From assembly GCA_039933215.1 (NCBI GenBank), contig JBDTOO010000011.1, positions 9,423-73,422 of the forward strand: a stretch of 64,000 bases of DNA. Direction: 5' to 3'. The stretch's first letter is position 1. The number at the start of each line of letters is the position of its first letter. Under the pieces are notes generated by a model that searched no databases, was not told the DNA's origin, and saw only the letters and a list, made by a program, of their open reading frames with translations. Below, in pieces: positions 38,383 through 47,701 of this stretch. This DNA comes from JALYUA01 sp039933215 (GTDB lineage Bacteria; Acidobacteriota; Thermoanaerobaculia; UBA5066; Gp7-AA6). The translations under genes were made by a program, and so were the position numbers.

Positions 38383-41300
38383 CGATCTCCCCCCCCGGCG
38401 CTCGACGGGTCGCCGAAGACGACCTCCGTCGTGCCCAGGGGCACGGGCTGCTTCTCGCCCTGGCCGAACCGGCCTCCCGCCGCGGTGACGTCCGGGCTCG
38501 TGGCGATCGCGAAGGCTCCGAGGCGCCGCGGCGCTTCCGGGAGTCTCGCCGTCCACGCGTTGGACGGCGCCTTCCAACTCTTCGACGGGCCGCGCTCCTC
38601 GGGCAGGTCCGCGAACGAGATCGCGCCGAACCCCGGGTGGGAGAAGAAGTCGACGTAGTCGTAGTCCGTCGCACCGTGGGGGCTCGCATACGCATCCACC
38701 ACGACCACCCATCGCCCCTCCTTCGGATTCGCCACGGCGACCATTCCCCCCGAGCCGACGTCCGCGGCTTTCGCCGCCGGTCCGCACGGAGCCGGCGGCC
38801 GCATCGGCGACCGGTTTCCCTTGTCCTTCTCCTTGCTCTCATCCTTCTCAGCCGCCTTCTCGGCGTCCGTCTTCTGCGGCGCGGTGCAGTCGAGGAGATA
38901 AATGTCGAGGTCGGCGACGGAGTCCGCGACCCCGCTCACCCTCGCCATCAACGAGGCCGCCCCCTTCGGCACCTGGATCTCGTAAACCTGCTGCTCGCCC
39001 TGAGCGATCGTTGCGCGCTTCTTCGACATGCTGCCCAGGGCGACGGATGTCGCCGCGGCCGAAACCTTCGCGAGACGGTTCACGAGCTCGAGCGAGAAGG
39101 GCTGCGAGGTTCCGACGCTCGCCGCGCGAAGCGAGGAGGGAGCCGTGAGGTCGAGGGCCAGCACCGACGCGGTGACGGTCACGGGTGTCGCTTTGAGCGG
39201 ATTGATCGCCTGGGGGTCGAACCGCCGCGCGATGCCGCTCGTCGCCACGTTGATCTCCCAGACGCCCGGCTGGGGCATCGCGACGGAGCATTGCGGCGGG
39301 GACTGAGGCTCGAGCTCGAACGCGCACGGATAGAGGGCGTCCTTGTCGGGACCGATCATCGAAAGAGAAACCGCGGGCGAGGACGCGCCGATCGTCACGG
39401 CGTTGGTACCCGGCGGGATGTCGACGAAGACCGGAGCGTCGCCCGGAACCGGCGGGGTGATCTCGGTCTCGATGCGATATCCGTTCGCGGCCGTGAAGCG
39501 GTGCGGCACGACGATCGTCGCGAGCACGCGATGGACGTGGCCGGGAACGGACGGATGGTCGATCGTCAGGACGGCGCTGTGCGCTCCCTCCTTGCCGGCG
39601 GAGACCTGGATCGGAAGTGCGACGGGCGACTGCAGCGGCAAATCCACGGTCGCCGGGCTCGAGAACGTCCCGTCATTGCCCTGCCAGGAGAGCGAAAAGC
39701 TCATCGAGCCGGGCGCCCCGGAAGTCCGCGTGAGCGTGACGGTCCGCTCTTCCTTGCGGCCCGCCGTCCAACCCTCCCGCTCGTAGAGCCCGACTCCCTC
39801 CCCGGGGGTCGCGAGCAGGGCCGCGAGCTTGGTCTTGACCGGAGCGCGGCTCACGATTTCCACCCGCGGCGACGCCTGAAGCTTCCGAAGGAGCTCAAAC
39901 GCGGGACCGACCTGGATGAGGCCGTTTCCCTGCTCGTGGGCCTGCAAGTTCGCGATGAAACGTGCGCTGCCGGTCAGGGCGGCCTTCAGCCTGTCCGCAT
40001 CGTAAGACACGCCACTCTGCTTCGCCGCGCTGACGACGAGTGCCGCGGCTCCGGCGGCCATGGGCGTCGCCGTCGACGTACCGCCGTCCACCGAGTAGCC
40101 GGGTGGGAGCTGGTAGAGACCCTTCTGCCCCGCGCCCTTGCGATAGCCGACTTCCGTTCCCATCTGTCCGCTCGGGGCGAGCAGGTCGGGCTTCAAGGCG
40201 CCGTTGCCCGCGGGGCCGTGCGACAGCGCTCCCCAGTGGAGGTTGTCCTCGTGCTCGGGGACGAAGCCGTTGTTGACCCGATAGCTCTCGGCGCTCTGAT
40301 ATCCCCCCACGCTCACGACGCCCCGCGCCAGCCCGTCCTCGGCGACGAAACCGAAGGCGGGAGCGTTGTCGCCGGGCACGAACATCAGCTTCTTGTAGCG
40401 CTCGGTCAGCCTCTGCGCGACGAGGCTCATGGGATGCGTCGCGTCGGCCAGCAGGTACGAGATCGACGCGATCGCGACGGACTGCTCCAGAACGATGAGG
40501 TCGACCTGAGGGTGCTCGAACGCCGCGATGAGACCTTCGATCAGGCCGTGCTCGTTGCTGACGCCGTAGAACATGGACACGACGCGCGCTCCGGGAGCGA
40601 CGCCCTGGATTCGCCCGTGCGGCTCCTTGTTTCCGACCACGGACCCCAGGATCGTCGTGGCGTGCTGGTAGATCGCGACGTTGATGGAGACGAACTTGTT
40701 GCGCTTGTCGGTCTGGACCGCGAAGGCGACGGTCTCGCGATACGGAGTCGCTGGATCGTCTTTGCCGAAGACGCCGAACTCCGGCCGTTTGGCGTAGTCG
40801 GTCAGGGCTTTCTCGTCGGTGAAGTCGAGGTTTCGATTCGTGTCGACCCAGACGTCGCCGGTCGCTTCGTTCCAGAGAACACCAAACTTCCCGTCATCGC
40901 CCCTCGGGTTCCCGTTTCGATCGATGTCCTGCTCCATGTAGGCGGCGTTCGAATCCTGGTTGAACTTCCGCTCGTCGAAGAAGCCGATCCGATAGGCGCC
41001 GTCGGCGGAGACGCGAAACGTCTTTCCCCCGAAGTCGAGCTTGCGGTGCGCCGAGCGCACCGACGCCTTCATGTCGACCCACTGGGGATTTAAATCCGCG
41101 TCGTCGCGGGGATCGGTGACGTTCAGGTAGTCGGCGACCTTCGGGACCGCCTTTCCGGCGAGCGTGTACGCGGTCTGGAACTCCGGGAGCAGGACGTCGA
41201 AATTTCCGTCGAGCAGGGCGATCGTCGCGCCGCGCCCGTCCCAGGTGGGATGCGCCGAGCGGAAGCCATCGGCGGCGAGATCGTGGATGGGCGAGTAGGG

Positions 41301-41804
41301 ATGTTCGAGCGGGTACTCGCCGAGCTGCGGGGGCCACGCCGGACGCGCCGGAGCGGGCGGCGGGGCGCTGCCCGCCGGATCCGGCCCCGGCAGCGCGTTT
41401 CGACCCGGACCCAGTCGGGAAGGAAGGCTGTCGTCCATGTCGATCGTCGCCGCCTCGACGGCGTCCATCTCGGAGAGCTTCGTCGCGAGATCCGGAGCGA
41501 TCCGCACGCGGAGGTAGCCCACGGCGTCATTCCGGTAGCGTACGTCGCCTCCCATAGCCGCCGCGCCGCGGGCGACCGCCGCCGCCATTCCGGGGCGGGA
41601 AACGAGAAGCACCATCACGCTCTGGCGGCCCTGCGCGCGCACGATCGCCAGGGACTGCCGGCTGTCCTTGAAGAGCTTCGGCCGGCTCACGCCCGTCTTC
41701 GAATCCGCAGGACCTGTCCCGGCGAGCCCCGGCACGACTGCCAGATGCGCCAGCGCGACGGCCAGAGCGGCGGACCGCCGGGCGAAGGACGCAGACCTCG
41801 TCAT
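38379..41804 (-). CDS. Secreted S8 subtilisin-like peptidase (S8-B)
   Basis: 1141 residues from ATG 41804 (4-base overlap with S9-A). Signal peptide about 1-29, then an I9-like propeptide region (about 45-125). Catalytic residues: D199 in IALLDGNFD, H381 in IYQHATTILGS, oxyanion Asn in FVPGDNAP, S577 in GGTSTATPMAAG. The His box departs from HGTHVAG but keeps the first His. A long insert (about 215-380) lies between Asp and His and carries Asp-rich calcium-like segments (DIDRNGNPRGDDGK, DTNRNLDFTDE). The C-terminal 500 residues are beta-sandwich/PPC-like domains. It is a tandem paralogue of S8-A with matching triad spacing. Confidence 0.92.
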   Translation of the reverse strand: MTRSASFARRSAALAVALAHLAVVPGLAGTGPADSKTGVSRPKLFKDSRQSLAIVRAQGRQSVMVLLVSRPGMAAAVARGAAAMGGDVRYRNDAVGYLRVRIAPDLATKLSEMDAVEAATIDMDDSLPSRLGPGRNALPGPDPAGSAPPPAPARPAWPPQLGEYPLEHPYSPIHDLAADGFRSAHPTWDGRGATIALLDGNFDVLLPEFQTAYTLAGKAVPKVADYLNVTDPRDDADLNPQWVDMKASVRSAHRKLDFGGKTFRVSADGAYRIGFFDERKFNQDSNAAYMEQDIDRNGNPRGDDGKFGVLWNEATGDVWVDTNRNLDFTDEKALTDYAKRPEFGVFGKDDPATPYRETVAFAVQTDKRNKFVSINVAIYQHATTILGSVVGNKEPHGRIQGVAPGARVVSMFYGVSNEHGLIEGLIAAFEHPQVDLIVLEQSVAIASISYLLADATHPMSLVAQRLTERYKKLMFVPGDNAPAFGFVAEDGLARGVVSVGGYQSAESYRVNNGFVPEHEDNLHWGALSHGPAGNGALKPDLLAPSGQMGTEVGYRKGAGQKGLYQLPPGYSVDGGTSTATPMAAGAAALVVSAAKQSGVSYDADRLKAALTGSARFIANLQAHEQGNGLIQVGPAFELLRKLQASPRVEIVSRAPVKTKLAALLATPGEGVGLYEREGWTAGRKEERTVTLTRTSGAPGSMSFSLSWQGNDGTFSSPATVDLPLQSPVALPIQVSAGKEGAHSAVLTIDHPSVPGHVHRVLATIVVPHRFTAANGYRIETEITPPVPGDAPVFVDIPPGTNAVTIGASSPAVSLSMIGPDKDALYPCAFELEPQSPPQCSVAMPQPGVWEINVATSGIARRFDPQAINPLKATPVTVTASVLALDLTAPSSLRAASVGTSQPFSLELVNRLAKVSAAATSVALGSMSKKRATIAQGEQQVYEIQVPKGAASLMARVSGVADSVADLDIYLLDCTAPQKTDAEKAAEKDESKEKDKGNRSPMRPPAPCGPAAKAADVGSGGMVAVANPKEGRWVVVVDAYASPHGATDYDYVDFFSHPGFGAISFADLPEERGPSKSWKAPSNAWTARLPEAPRRLGAFAIATSPDVTAAGGRFGQGEKQPVPLGTTEVVFGDPSSAGGGDR

Positions 41805-44224
41805 CGCTTCTCCTCCCGGGACGCAGAAAGATGCTTCGAGAGGAACTCGAGCATCCGATTCGTCGCGTCGACCGCGTTGACGAAGGACCAGGTGCCCGGG
41901 ACATGGCCCTCCCCGTCGTAGATCGCGAGCTCGGCGGGCCGCTCCAGCCGCTTCAGCGCGTTGTACATGCGCTCGGCCCCCTCGACCGGGCAGGTCTTGT
42001 CGATCTTTCCGTGAATGAGAAGAAGCGGCGTGTGGATCTTGTCCGCCTGGTAATAGGGGGAGTTGGCGAGATAGCGGCGCAGGTCGGCCCACGGATGCGT
42101 GCCCATTCGGCCCTGCCCCGTCTCCGACCAGACGAAGTTGAACGTGCTCCCGCCGGCTCCCATGGTGGCGAACGTGCCGGGGAGGTCGTACAGGCCGTCG
42201 AGCGCGATCGCCGCCCGAAAGAGATTCGTTTGCGTGATCATCGATGCCGTTCCGTATCCGCCGTAGGACTGGCCCATGATCGCGATGCGGTTGGGATCGG
42301 CGATCCCGAGCTCGATCGCGTGATGGACCTGGGGAAGGATCACCTCGGCCATCTCCTGGATCGGATTGCCGCCGCTGCCCTCCGGGCCGAGCGGCACGTC
42401 CACGAGGAGCACGGCGTAGCCGCGCGTCGTGAAGATCGCCGCCGGGATCGAGTTGGTCGCTCCACCGCCGTATTCCTGGGCGTTGTCCAGCACCTGCGAC
42501 CCGCCGTAGAAGTAGACGAGCGTGGGCAGCCGCTCCCCCGGCTTGCGCGCCGCCGGCAGGAAGGCGGCGGTCGTGACGTTCACGAGCTTCCCGTCGTACG
42601 CGGGGACGGTCGTGACGAAGGCCTGCATCGGCCCGATCCGGATCCCGTCCAGGCGAGGCTCCGCGTGGCTGATCCGGAAGCGCCCGGCGAATCGGTCGTC
42701 GAACCGGTAGTAGTCGCCCGACGTGTCGGTCGATTCGTATCGGGCAATCCACGAGTGGCCGCCGCCCGTCCCGGCGCCGGCGCCTTCGAAGCGCCCGAGT
42801 CCCTTCCAGAGCGGCTGGGTCTGGCCCGTCGCGACGTCGACGCGCGCGATGCTGCGCTCGGCGGTCTTCGCATCCCGCAGCAGCACGAAGAAGTGGCCGG
42901 GGTCGGGCTGCCAGAGAGTGCCCTCGTCCGCGGAGAGCGCCCCTCCCGAGAATGAAAAGGTCTTCGCGGCGCCTCCGTCGAAGGGCACCAGCGCGAGCGC
43001 GCGCGGCGGCACGTGGTAGTAGGTCTTCTTGCCCTCGGCCTCGAGGCCGACGAGGATGCCGCGTCCGTCGCGGGTGAGGAGGAGCGGCTCGTTCGTCAGG
43101 GGGCCCAGGTCCGCCGCCAGCGGACGCGGCTCGCGCGACGCGCCATCGACGTCCGCGACCCAGAGCTTCTTGTCTTTCAGGTAGACGATCCGCGAGCCCG
43201 GAATCCAGCGGTACGTCGACTCGAAGTATTCGCCGTCCTCGTTGACCTGCACGTCGGGAGCGACCACCCGAACCGGCCCTCCCGCCGCCGGCGCGACGGC
43301 GATGTCGTAATAGCTCTCCGAGGCGGTCTCCCCCTTCGTCTTGAAGATGGAGAGGTACGAGATCCACTTGCCGTCGGGAGAGATCCGCATGCAGCTCGGG
43401 CGGGGCTCGGTCTCGGCCGGGACGACGACCCGCATCTTCCCGGATGCGACGTCGATCGCCGCGAGCGTGGCGTTGTTCTCCCGGATGAAGTGTTTGAGCA
43501 TCGCCTCCGGAGTCGCGCCCGGCGCGGCCGCGGCCGCGGGAGGAGCCTCGGCGGCCGTGCGGTAGACGGTGACGGTCGGCTTGTTGGGATCCTTCGGACC
43601 CTTGACGGCCTGCCCGGGCTCCGGCTCCGGCGCGTGCAGCTCGACGGGCACGAAGATCTCTTTTCCGTCCGGGCTCCACGCCGCCTCGTCGCCGGGCCAC
43701 AGCTTGGCCTTGATGCGCGTCTCCGCCACGCGCCGCCCCTGGGACGTCGCGAGATCGTAGACATAGACCTGCGCGACGCCGCCGGCATCGGAGAAATACG
43801 CCACGCGCCGGTCGTCGGGAGACCACGAAGGCCTCCAGCAATTCTGCTTCGCCGCGCAGACCGGGCGCTCCTTGCCGGTGGCCGTGTCCGCGACGATCAG
43901 GCTCATGCCCACGACGTGTGCGGGAGTTCCGTTGGGCAGGATGCGCGGCTCGGCCTCGAGGTCGGCGCCGGGACTCTTCATCGGCGGGGTGAAGACGCCG
44001 TAGGCGAGCCACTTCCCGTCGTGGCTGACCTGGCCTCGCCCCTGGTATCGCTGGATCTCGCGGCGCGAATACGCGATGTCGAGCGGAAGCGCGCCGCCGG
44101 GCTCGGCCGCTGTCGTGGCCGCAGGCGTCGCCGCTGCCGGCGCCGCTGCCGGCGCCGCCGCCACGATTCCGAAACACGAGATGCCGAGCGCCGCGAGGCG
44201 CAGTCCGAAGCGGAGTCCGATCAT
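41801..44224 (-). CDS. Secreted S9 family peptidase (S9-A), first S9 gene of the cluster
   Basis: 807 residues from ATG 44224, chosen for its strong SD (AAGGAGG) and signal peptide (about 1-24, followed by an Ala/Pro-rich stretch). An alternative ATG at 44296 overlaps the S8-A stop in the ATGA style seen elsewhere but would put 24 polar residues before the leader. The propeller is followed by the hydrolase domain: S653 in IMGQSYGGYG, D742 in HGKIDKTCP, H774 in GEGHVPG, a full triad. A Cys pair (CAAKQNC) in the first blade is unusual among the paralogues. Confidence 0.92.
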   Translation of the reverse strand: MIGLRFGLRLAALGISCFGIVAAAPAAAPAAATPAATTAAEPGGALPLDIAYSRREIQRYQGRGQVSHDGKWLAYGVFTPPMKSPGADLEAEPRILPNGTPAHVVGMSLIVADTATGKERPVCAAKQNCWRPSWSPDDRRVAYFSDAGGVAQVYVYDLATSQGRRVAETRIKAKLWPGDEAAWSPDGKEIFVPVELHAPEPEPGQAVKGPKDPNKPTVTVYRTAAEAPPAAAAAPGATPEAMLKHFIRENNATLAAIDVASGKMRVVVPAETEPRPSCMRISPDGKWISYLSIFKTKGETASESYYDIAVAPAAGGPVRVVAPDVQVNEDGEYFESTYRWIPGSRIVYLKDKKLWVADVDGASREPRPLAADLGPLTNEPLLLTRDGRGILVGLEAEGKKTYYHVPPRALALVPFDGGAAKTFSFSGGALSADEGTLWQPDPGHFFVLLRDAKTAERSIARVDVATGQTQPLWKGLGRFEGAGAGTGGGHSWIARYESTDTSGDYYRFDDRFAGRFRISHAEPRLDGIRIGPMQAFVTTVPAYDGKLVNVTTAAFLPAARKPGERLPTLVYFYGGSQVLDNAQEYGGGATNSIPAAIFTTRGYAVLLVDVPLGPEGSGGNPIQEMAEVILPQVHHAIELGIADPNRIAIMGQSYGGYGTASMITQTNLFRAAIALDGLYDLPGTFATMGAGGSTFNFVWSETGQGRMGTHPWADLRRYLANSPYYQADKIHTPLLLIHGKIDKTCPVEGAERMYNALKRLERPAELAIYDGEGHVPGTWSFVNAVDATNRMLEFLSKHLSASREEKR

Positions 44225-44292
44225 CCCTGCCTCCTTGTTTTGAGTGCTTCGGCGCGGACGGGCGTCTTCCGCCGGAGGGAGGGCGCGCGACG

Positions 44293-47200
44293 TCATCGCG
44301 GTCCGCCCGGCGGAGTGGACGGGCGGGAAAGGTCGACGGAAGCCGACCCGAGAGGGACGGAGTCCCCGCCCACTTTCCACGCCTCGAAATCGTTGAAGCT
44401 GATCGGACCCGACTGGCGGGCCTGGACCATCCCCTCCCCGACGACGGGGAGCACGGCGGTCAGGAGCCGGTCGGGCGGCGCACCCTCGGCCACCCACACG
44501 TGAGCGCGGGACTCCCACGAAGCGCCGACGTCCCGCGCGGCGGGGCCGTCGGCGACGGAGACCGAGCCATACCGCGGGTGGAAGACGAGCTCGCGGTAGA
44601 GATACGCGACGCCTCCGCTCGCCGTCCGGGCGGCGTCGACGACGAGCTTCCATTTTCCCGGCGCCGGGTTGTCGAGAGACAGCGCCGTTTCTCCCTCGGG
44701 ACCGACGCGCGAACGCCGCGGCTCGCAGTTCTTTCCGGTGCAGTCGAAGAGATAGAGGTCTACGTCCGCCTGCGGATCCGACAGCTCGCCGACCTGGAAG
44801 ACGATGCGGGAGGTTCCCGGCGCGACGTCGAGCTCGTGCACCGTCTGGCCGCGCGCCGGGAGCTTCTCCCGCGTCTCCCGCGTCGCGGCGAGCGGCGTCG
44901 ACGCCGCTCCGCCTTGAAACGCGCCGAATCGGTTCGTGACGCGGACGCTCAGGTCGCGGACGCCCGGACTGGAGCCCGCGTTGGATGAGGCGGCGGAAGT
45001 CGAAGCCACGTCGACGCCGACGAGCGAGGCGCTCAGAGTCACGGGCGTGGCCGGAAGAATCGAAGGCCTTTTCTCGTCGAACGTGAACGCGTCGAAGCGG
45101 CTCGCGAGGACGACCATCCACACGCCGGCCATCGGCTGCATGAAGGTCCGGGCCTGGGTCTCGTCCTTTGCCGGGATGTAGATCGTGTCCTCACGGCCGT
45201 CCGGCGGATAGACGGTCAGAGGGATCGTCTCCTTCGGCGCCTGGAGCTCGAACCTGACCGCCGCCGCGCCGGGCGGGACCGCGAAGAAGGCGGAGGCCAT
45301 GCCCGGCCGGTCGACCTGGATCTCTCTCTTGACGGTCCATTTCTCGCCCGCCTCGAAGACCTCGGGCACGACGACCGTGTGGAGCATCCGGCAGACGAAT
45401 CCCGGCGTGCCGTCGCGCTCGAGCGAGAGAAGGGCGCTGTGGACGCCGGCGCCCGAGGGAGCGATCCCGATCTTCAGCTCGACCGGCTTGCGCAGAGGCA
45501 GCGAGACCTCCGAGGCGCTGGTGAACACGCCGCTTTCGTCGCCGACCCACTCGAGGCGAAACGACATCGGCCCGGAGGGACCGGTCGTTCGCGTGAGGAC
45601 GACCGTCCGGTCTCCCTTCATTCCCGGCCGCCAGCCTTCGCGCTCGAAGATCCCCGGTCCCGAATCCGGAGGCGAGAGCCAGCGCGAAACGACGGTGCGG
45701 ACGGGCGCGCGGCTCTCAACGACGATCGGAGCCCCTTCCGAGGCGAGCTCCGTCAGGCGCTTCCAGGCCGCGCCGACCTGGATGAGGCCGTTGCCCTGCT
45801 TGTACGCCTCGAAGTTCGCGATGCGCCGCGCCGTCGTGGTCACGGCGCGGTGGAGGCGCGCGGGATCGTGCGGAACTCCCGACTGTTTGGCGGCGCTGAC
45901 CAGGAGCGCGACGGAGCCCGCGGCGACGGGCGTCGCGCAGGACGTTCCGCCGCAGATTCCGTAGCCCGGGGAGAGGCCGAAGACGCCCTTCAGCCCGTCC
46001 TCCGCCGGACGGGACGCCGGGCTCGTCGTGAGCACCTCGGACGGTGCGAGGATGTCGGGCTGGAGCTCTCCATTGCCGGCGGGCCCGAAGGAACCGACCC
46101 AGTGCAGGTTGTCCTCGCGCGCGACGTGGATCGCCCGCAGCTGCAGGAAGTTCTCGCTCGATTCGTAGGCCCCGACTCCGAAGCCGTACCGGGCCAGCCC
46201 GTGCTCCTGGACGGTGTTCAGCCCGAAGGCGTTGTTCGCCGGGGAGAAGAATGGCTTCCCGTACTTCTCGATGAGCCTCGAGCAGATGACCGTGACGGTG
46301 AAGCGCCCGTCCGTGATCACGTAAGGCATCGCGACGAAGACGTTCTGCTCGAGAAGCACGGCGTCCACCCGGGGGTCCCGGAACGCGCGGATCATCGACT
46401 CGATCTGGCCGTGGGCCGACGAGCCTTCGAAGATCGAAACGAGCCGGGCGCCCGGCGCCACGCCGTTGAACAGTCCGTTCCGGCCGCGGCTCGCGAGCAT
46501 CGCGCCGGAGACCATCGTGCTGTGCCCGTACATGCCGACGTTGACGCTGACGAAGCGCTGCGCCGGATCGGTCTGGACGGCGAACGGGATCGACTCACGC
46601 ACCGGCGTCTCCGGATCGTCCGTTCCGAGGAGGCCGGAGTCATAGCGCTCGTGGAAGTCGCGCATCGCCTTCTCGTCGGCGAAGGAGAGATCCTGGTTGG
46701 CGTCCACCCAAACCTCGTTCGTCTTCTCGTCCCAGAGCACGCCGATCGGGTGCCCGACGTCCAGAGGACTGCCCGGCCGGTTCATGACCATCCGGAAGTA
46801 CTCGATGACGTACGCGGGAAACCGGCACGCGTCGAAGACGCCGATGCGAAAGGCGCCTTCCCGCGGCGTCGTCCAGGTCTCCCCCGCGTACTCGACCTTT
46901 CGACCCCGGGCGGACACCGACCGTTCCATGGAGACCCACTGGGGGCTGTCGTCCTCCATCGGGTCCTGGCCGTTCACGATGTCGATCACCTTGCGGGTGT
47001 CCGTTCCGTCGAGGTTCTTCGCGACCTGGAACTCGGGGAGCAGAAAATCGACGTTGCCGTCGAGCACGGCGACGGTCACGCCCCGGCCGTCGAACGTGGG
47101 ATGCGCGGCCCGCCACTCGAGCGCGCCGAGGTCCTTCAGGGGCGAGAAGACCGGCCGGAGGGTGAGATTCGGGCGTGGCGGGGGCCAGGTGTCGCCCTCA

Positions 47201-47667
47201 TCGGAGGGGCCGAGCTTCCGGTCGGCGGAGCGCGGCGCGGCCGAGGGCCTCGCCGCGACGGAATCCGGCCGCATCCCGGGCGCCATGTAGGGGGGCGTCG
47301 AGTCCGCGACGACGTCGAGGTCGGCGGCGTGCACTCCGCGGAACGCCACGAGCTCCTCCGCCGCGCCGACGGGCACGCGGGCGCGCAGGTAGCCGACTTC
47401 GTCCAGGCGGAACTTGACCGTTCCCCCCAGGCGGGCGATCTCGGCCGCGACCGACGCCGTCGCGCCGGGCTCCGCGGCGATCACGAGGGAGACGTCCCGC
47501 TGGCCGGCCGCGCGGGCGAGCGCGAGATATCCGCGGCTGTCCTTGAAGAACTCGCGCCGCGACGGGCGATCGACCTGTCCCGGGGCGCCCGTGGCGGCGA
47601 GCGCTCCGCGCGCGGCGAGGCAGACCGCCGCGACGGCGGCGAACCCGCGAAGCGCTTTCCGGATCAT
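44293..47667 (-). CDS. Secreted S8 subtilisin-like peptidase (S8-A)
   Basis: 1124 residues from ATG 47667, after GGGGAGG. Signal peptide about 1-24, propeptide-like region about 40-120. Catalytic residues: D203 in VAVLDGNVD, H382 in MYGHSTMVSGA, oxyanion Asn in FFSPANNA, S576 in GGTSCATPVAAG. An insert between Asp and His has the same Asp-rich segments as S8-B (DEKTNEVWVDANQDLSF). The C-terminal half has PPC-like beta domains with VDLYLFDCTGKNC, seen as VDxYLxDC in S8-B as well. It would be an extracellular or periplasmic endopeptidase supplying peptides to the S9 enzymes. Confidence 0.92.
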   Translation of the reverse strand: MIRKALRGFAAVAAVCLAARGALAATGAPGQVDRPSRREFFKDSRGYLALARAAGQRDVSLVIAAEPGATASVAAEIARLGGTVKFRLDEVGYLRARVPVGAAEELVAFRGVHAADLDVVADSTPPYMAPGMRPDSVAARPSAAPRSADRKLGPSDEGDTWPPPRPNLTLRPVFSPLKDLGALEWRAAHPTFDGRGVTVAVLDGNVDFLLPEFQVAKNLDGTDTRKVIDIVNGQDPMEDDSPQWVSMERSVSARGRKVEYAGETWTTPREGAFRIGVFDACRFPAYVIEYFRMVMNRPGSPLDVGHPIGVLWDEKTNEVWVDANQDLSFADEKAMRDFHERYDSGLLGTDDPETPVRESIPFAVQTDPAQRFVSVNVGMYGHSTMVSGAMLASRGRNGLFNGVAPGARLVSIFEGSSAHGQIESMIRAFRDPRVDAVLLEQNVFVAMPYVITDGRFTVTVICSRLIEKYGKPFFSPANNAFGLNTVQEHGLARYGFGVGAYESSENFLQLRAIHVAREDNLHWVGSFGPAGNGELQPDILAPSEVLTTSPASRPAEDGLKGVFGLSPGYGICGGTSCATPVAAGSVALLVSAAKQSGVPHDPARLHRAVTTTARRIANFEAYKQGNGLIQVGAAWKRLTELASEGAPIVVESRAPVRTVVSRWLSPPDSGPGIFEREGWRPGMKGDRTVVLTRTTGPSGPMSFRLEWVGDESGVFTSASEVSLPLRKPVELKIGIAPSGAGVHSALLSLERDGTPGFVCRMLHTVVVPEVFEAGEKWTVKREIQVDRPGMASAFFAVPPGAAAVRFELQAPKETIPLTVYPPDGREDTIYIPAKDETQARTFMQPMAGVWMVVLASRFDAFTFDEKRPSILPATPVTLSASLVGVDVASTSAASSNAGSSPGVRDLSVRVTNRFGAFQGGAASTPLAATRETREKLPARGQTVHELDVAPGTSRIVFQVGELSDPQADVDLYLFDCTGKNCEPRRSRVGPEGETALSLDNPAPGKWKLVVDAARTASGGVAYLYRELVFHPRYGSVSVADGPAARDVGASWESRAHVWVAEGAPPDRLLTAVLPVVGEGMVQARQSGPISFNDFEAWKVGGDSVPLGSASVDLSRPSTPPGGPR

Positions 47668-47701
47668 GGCTTTCCTCCCCGGTGCCTCGCACAATGCCGC
47701 T

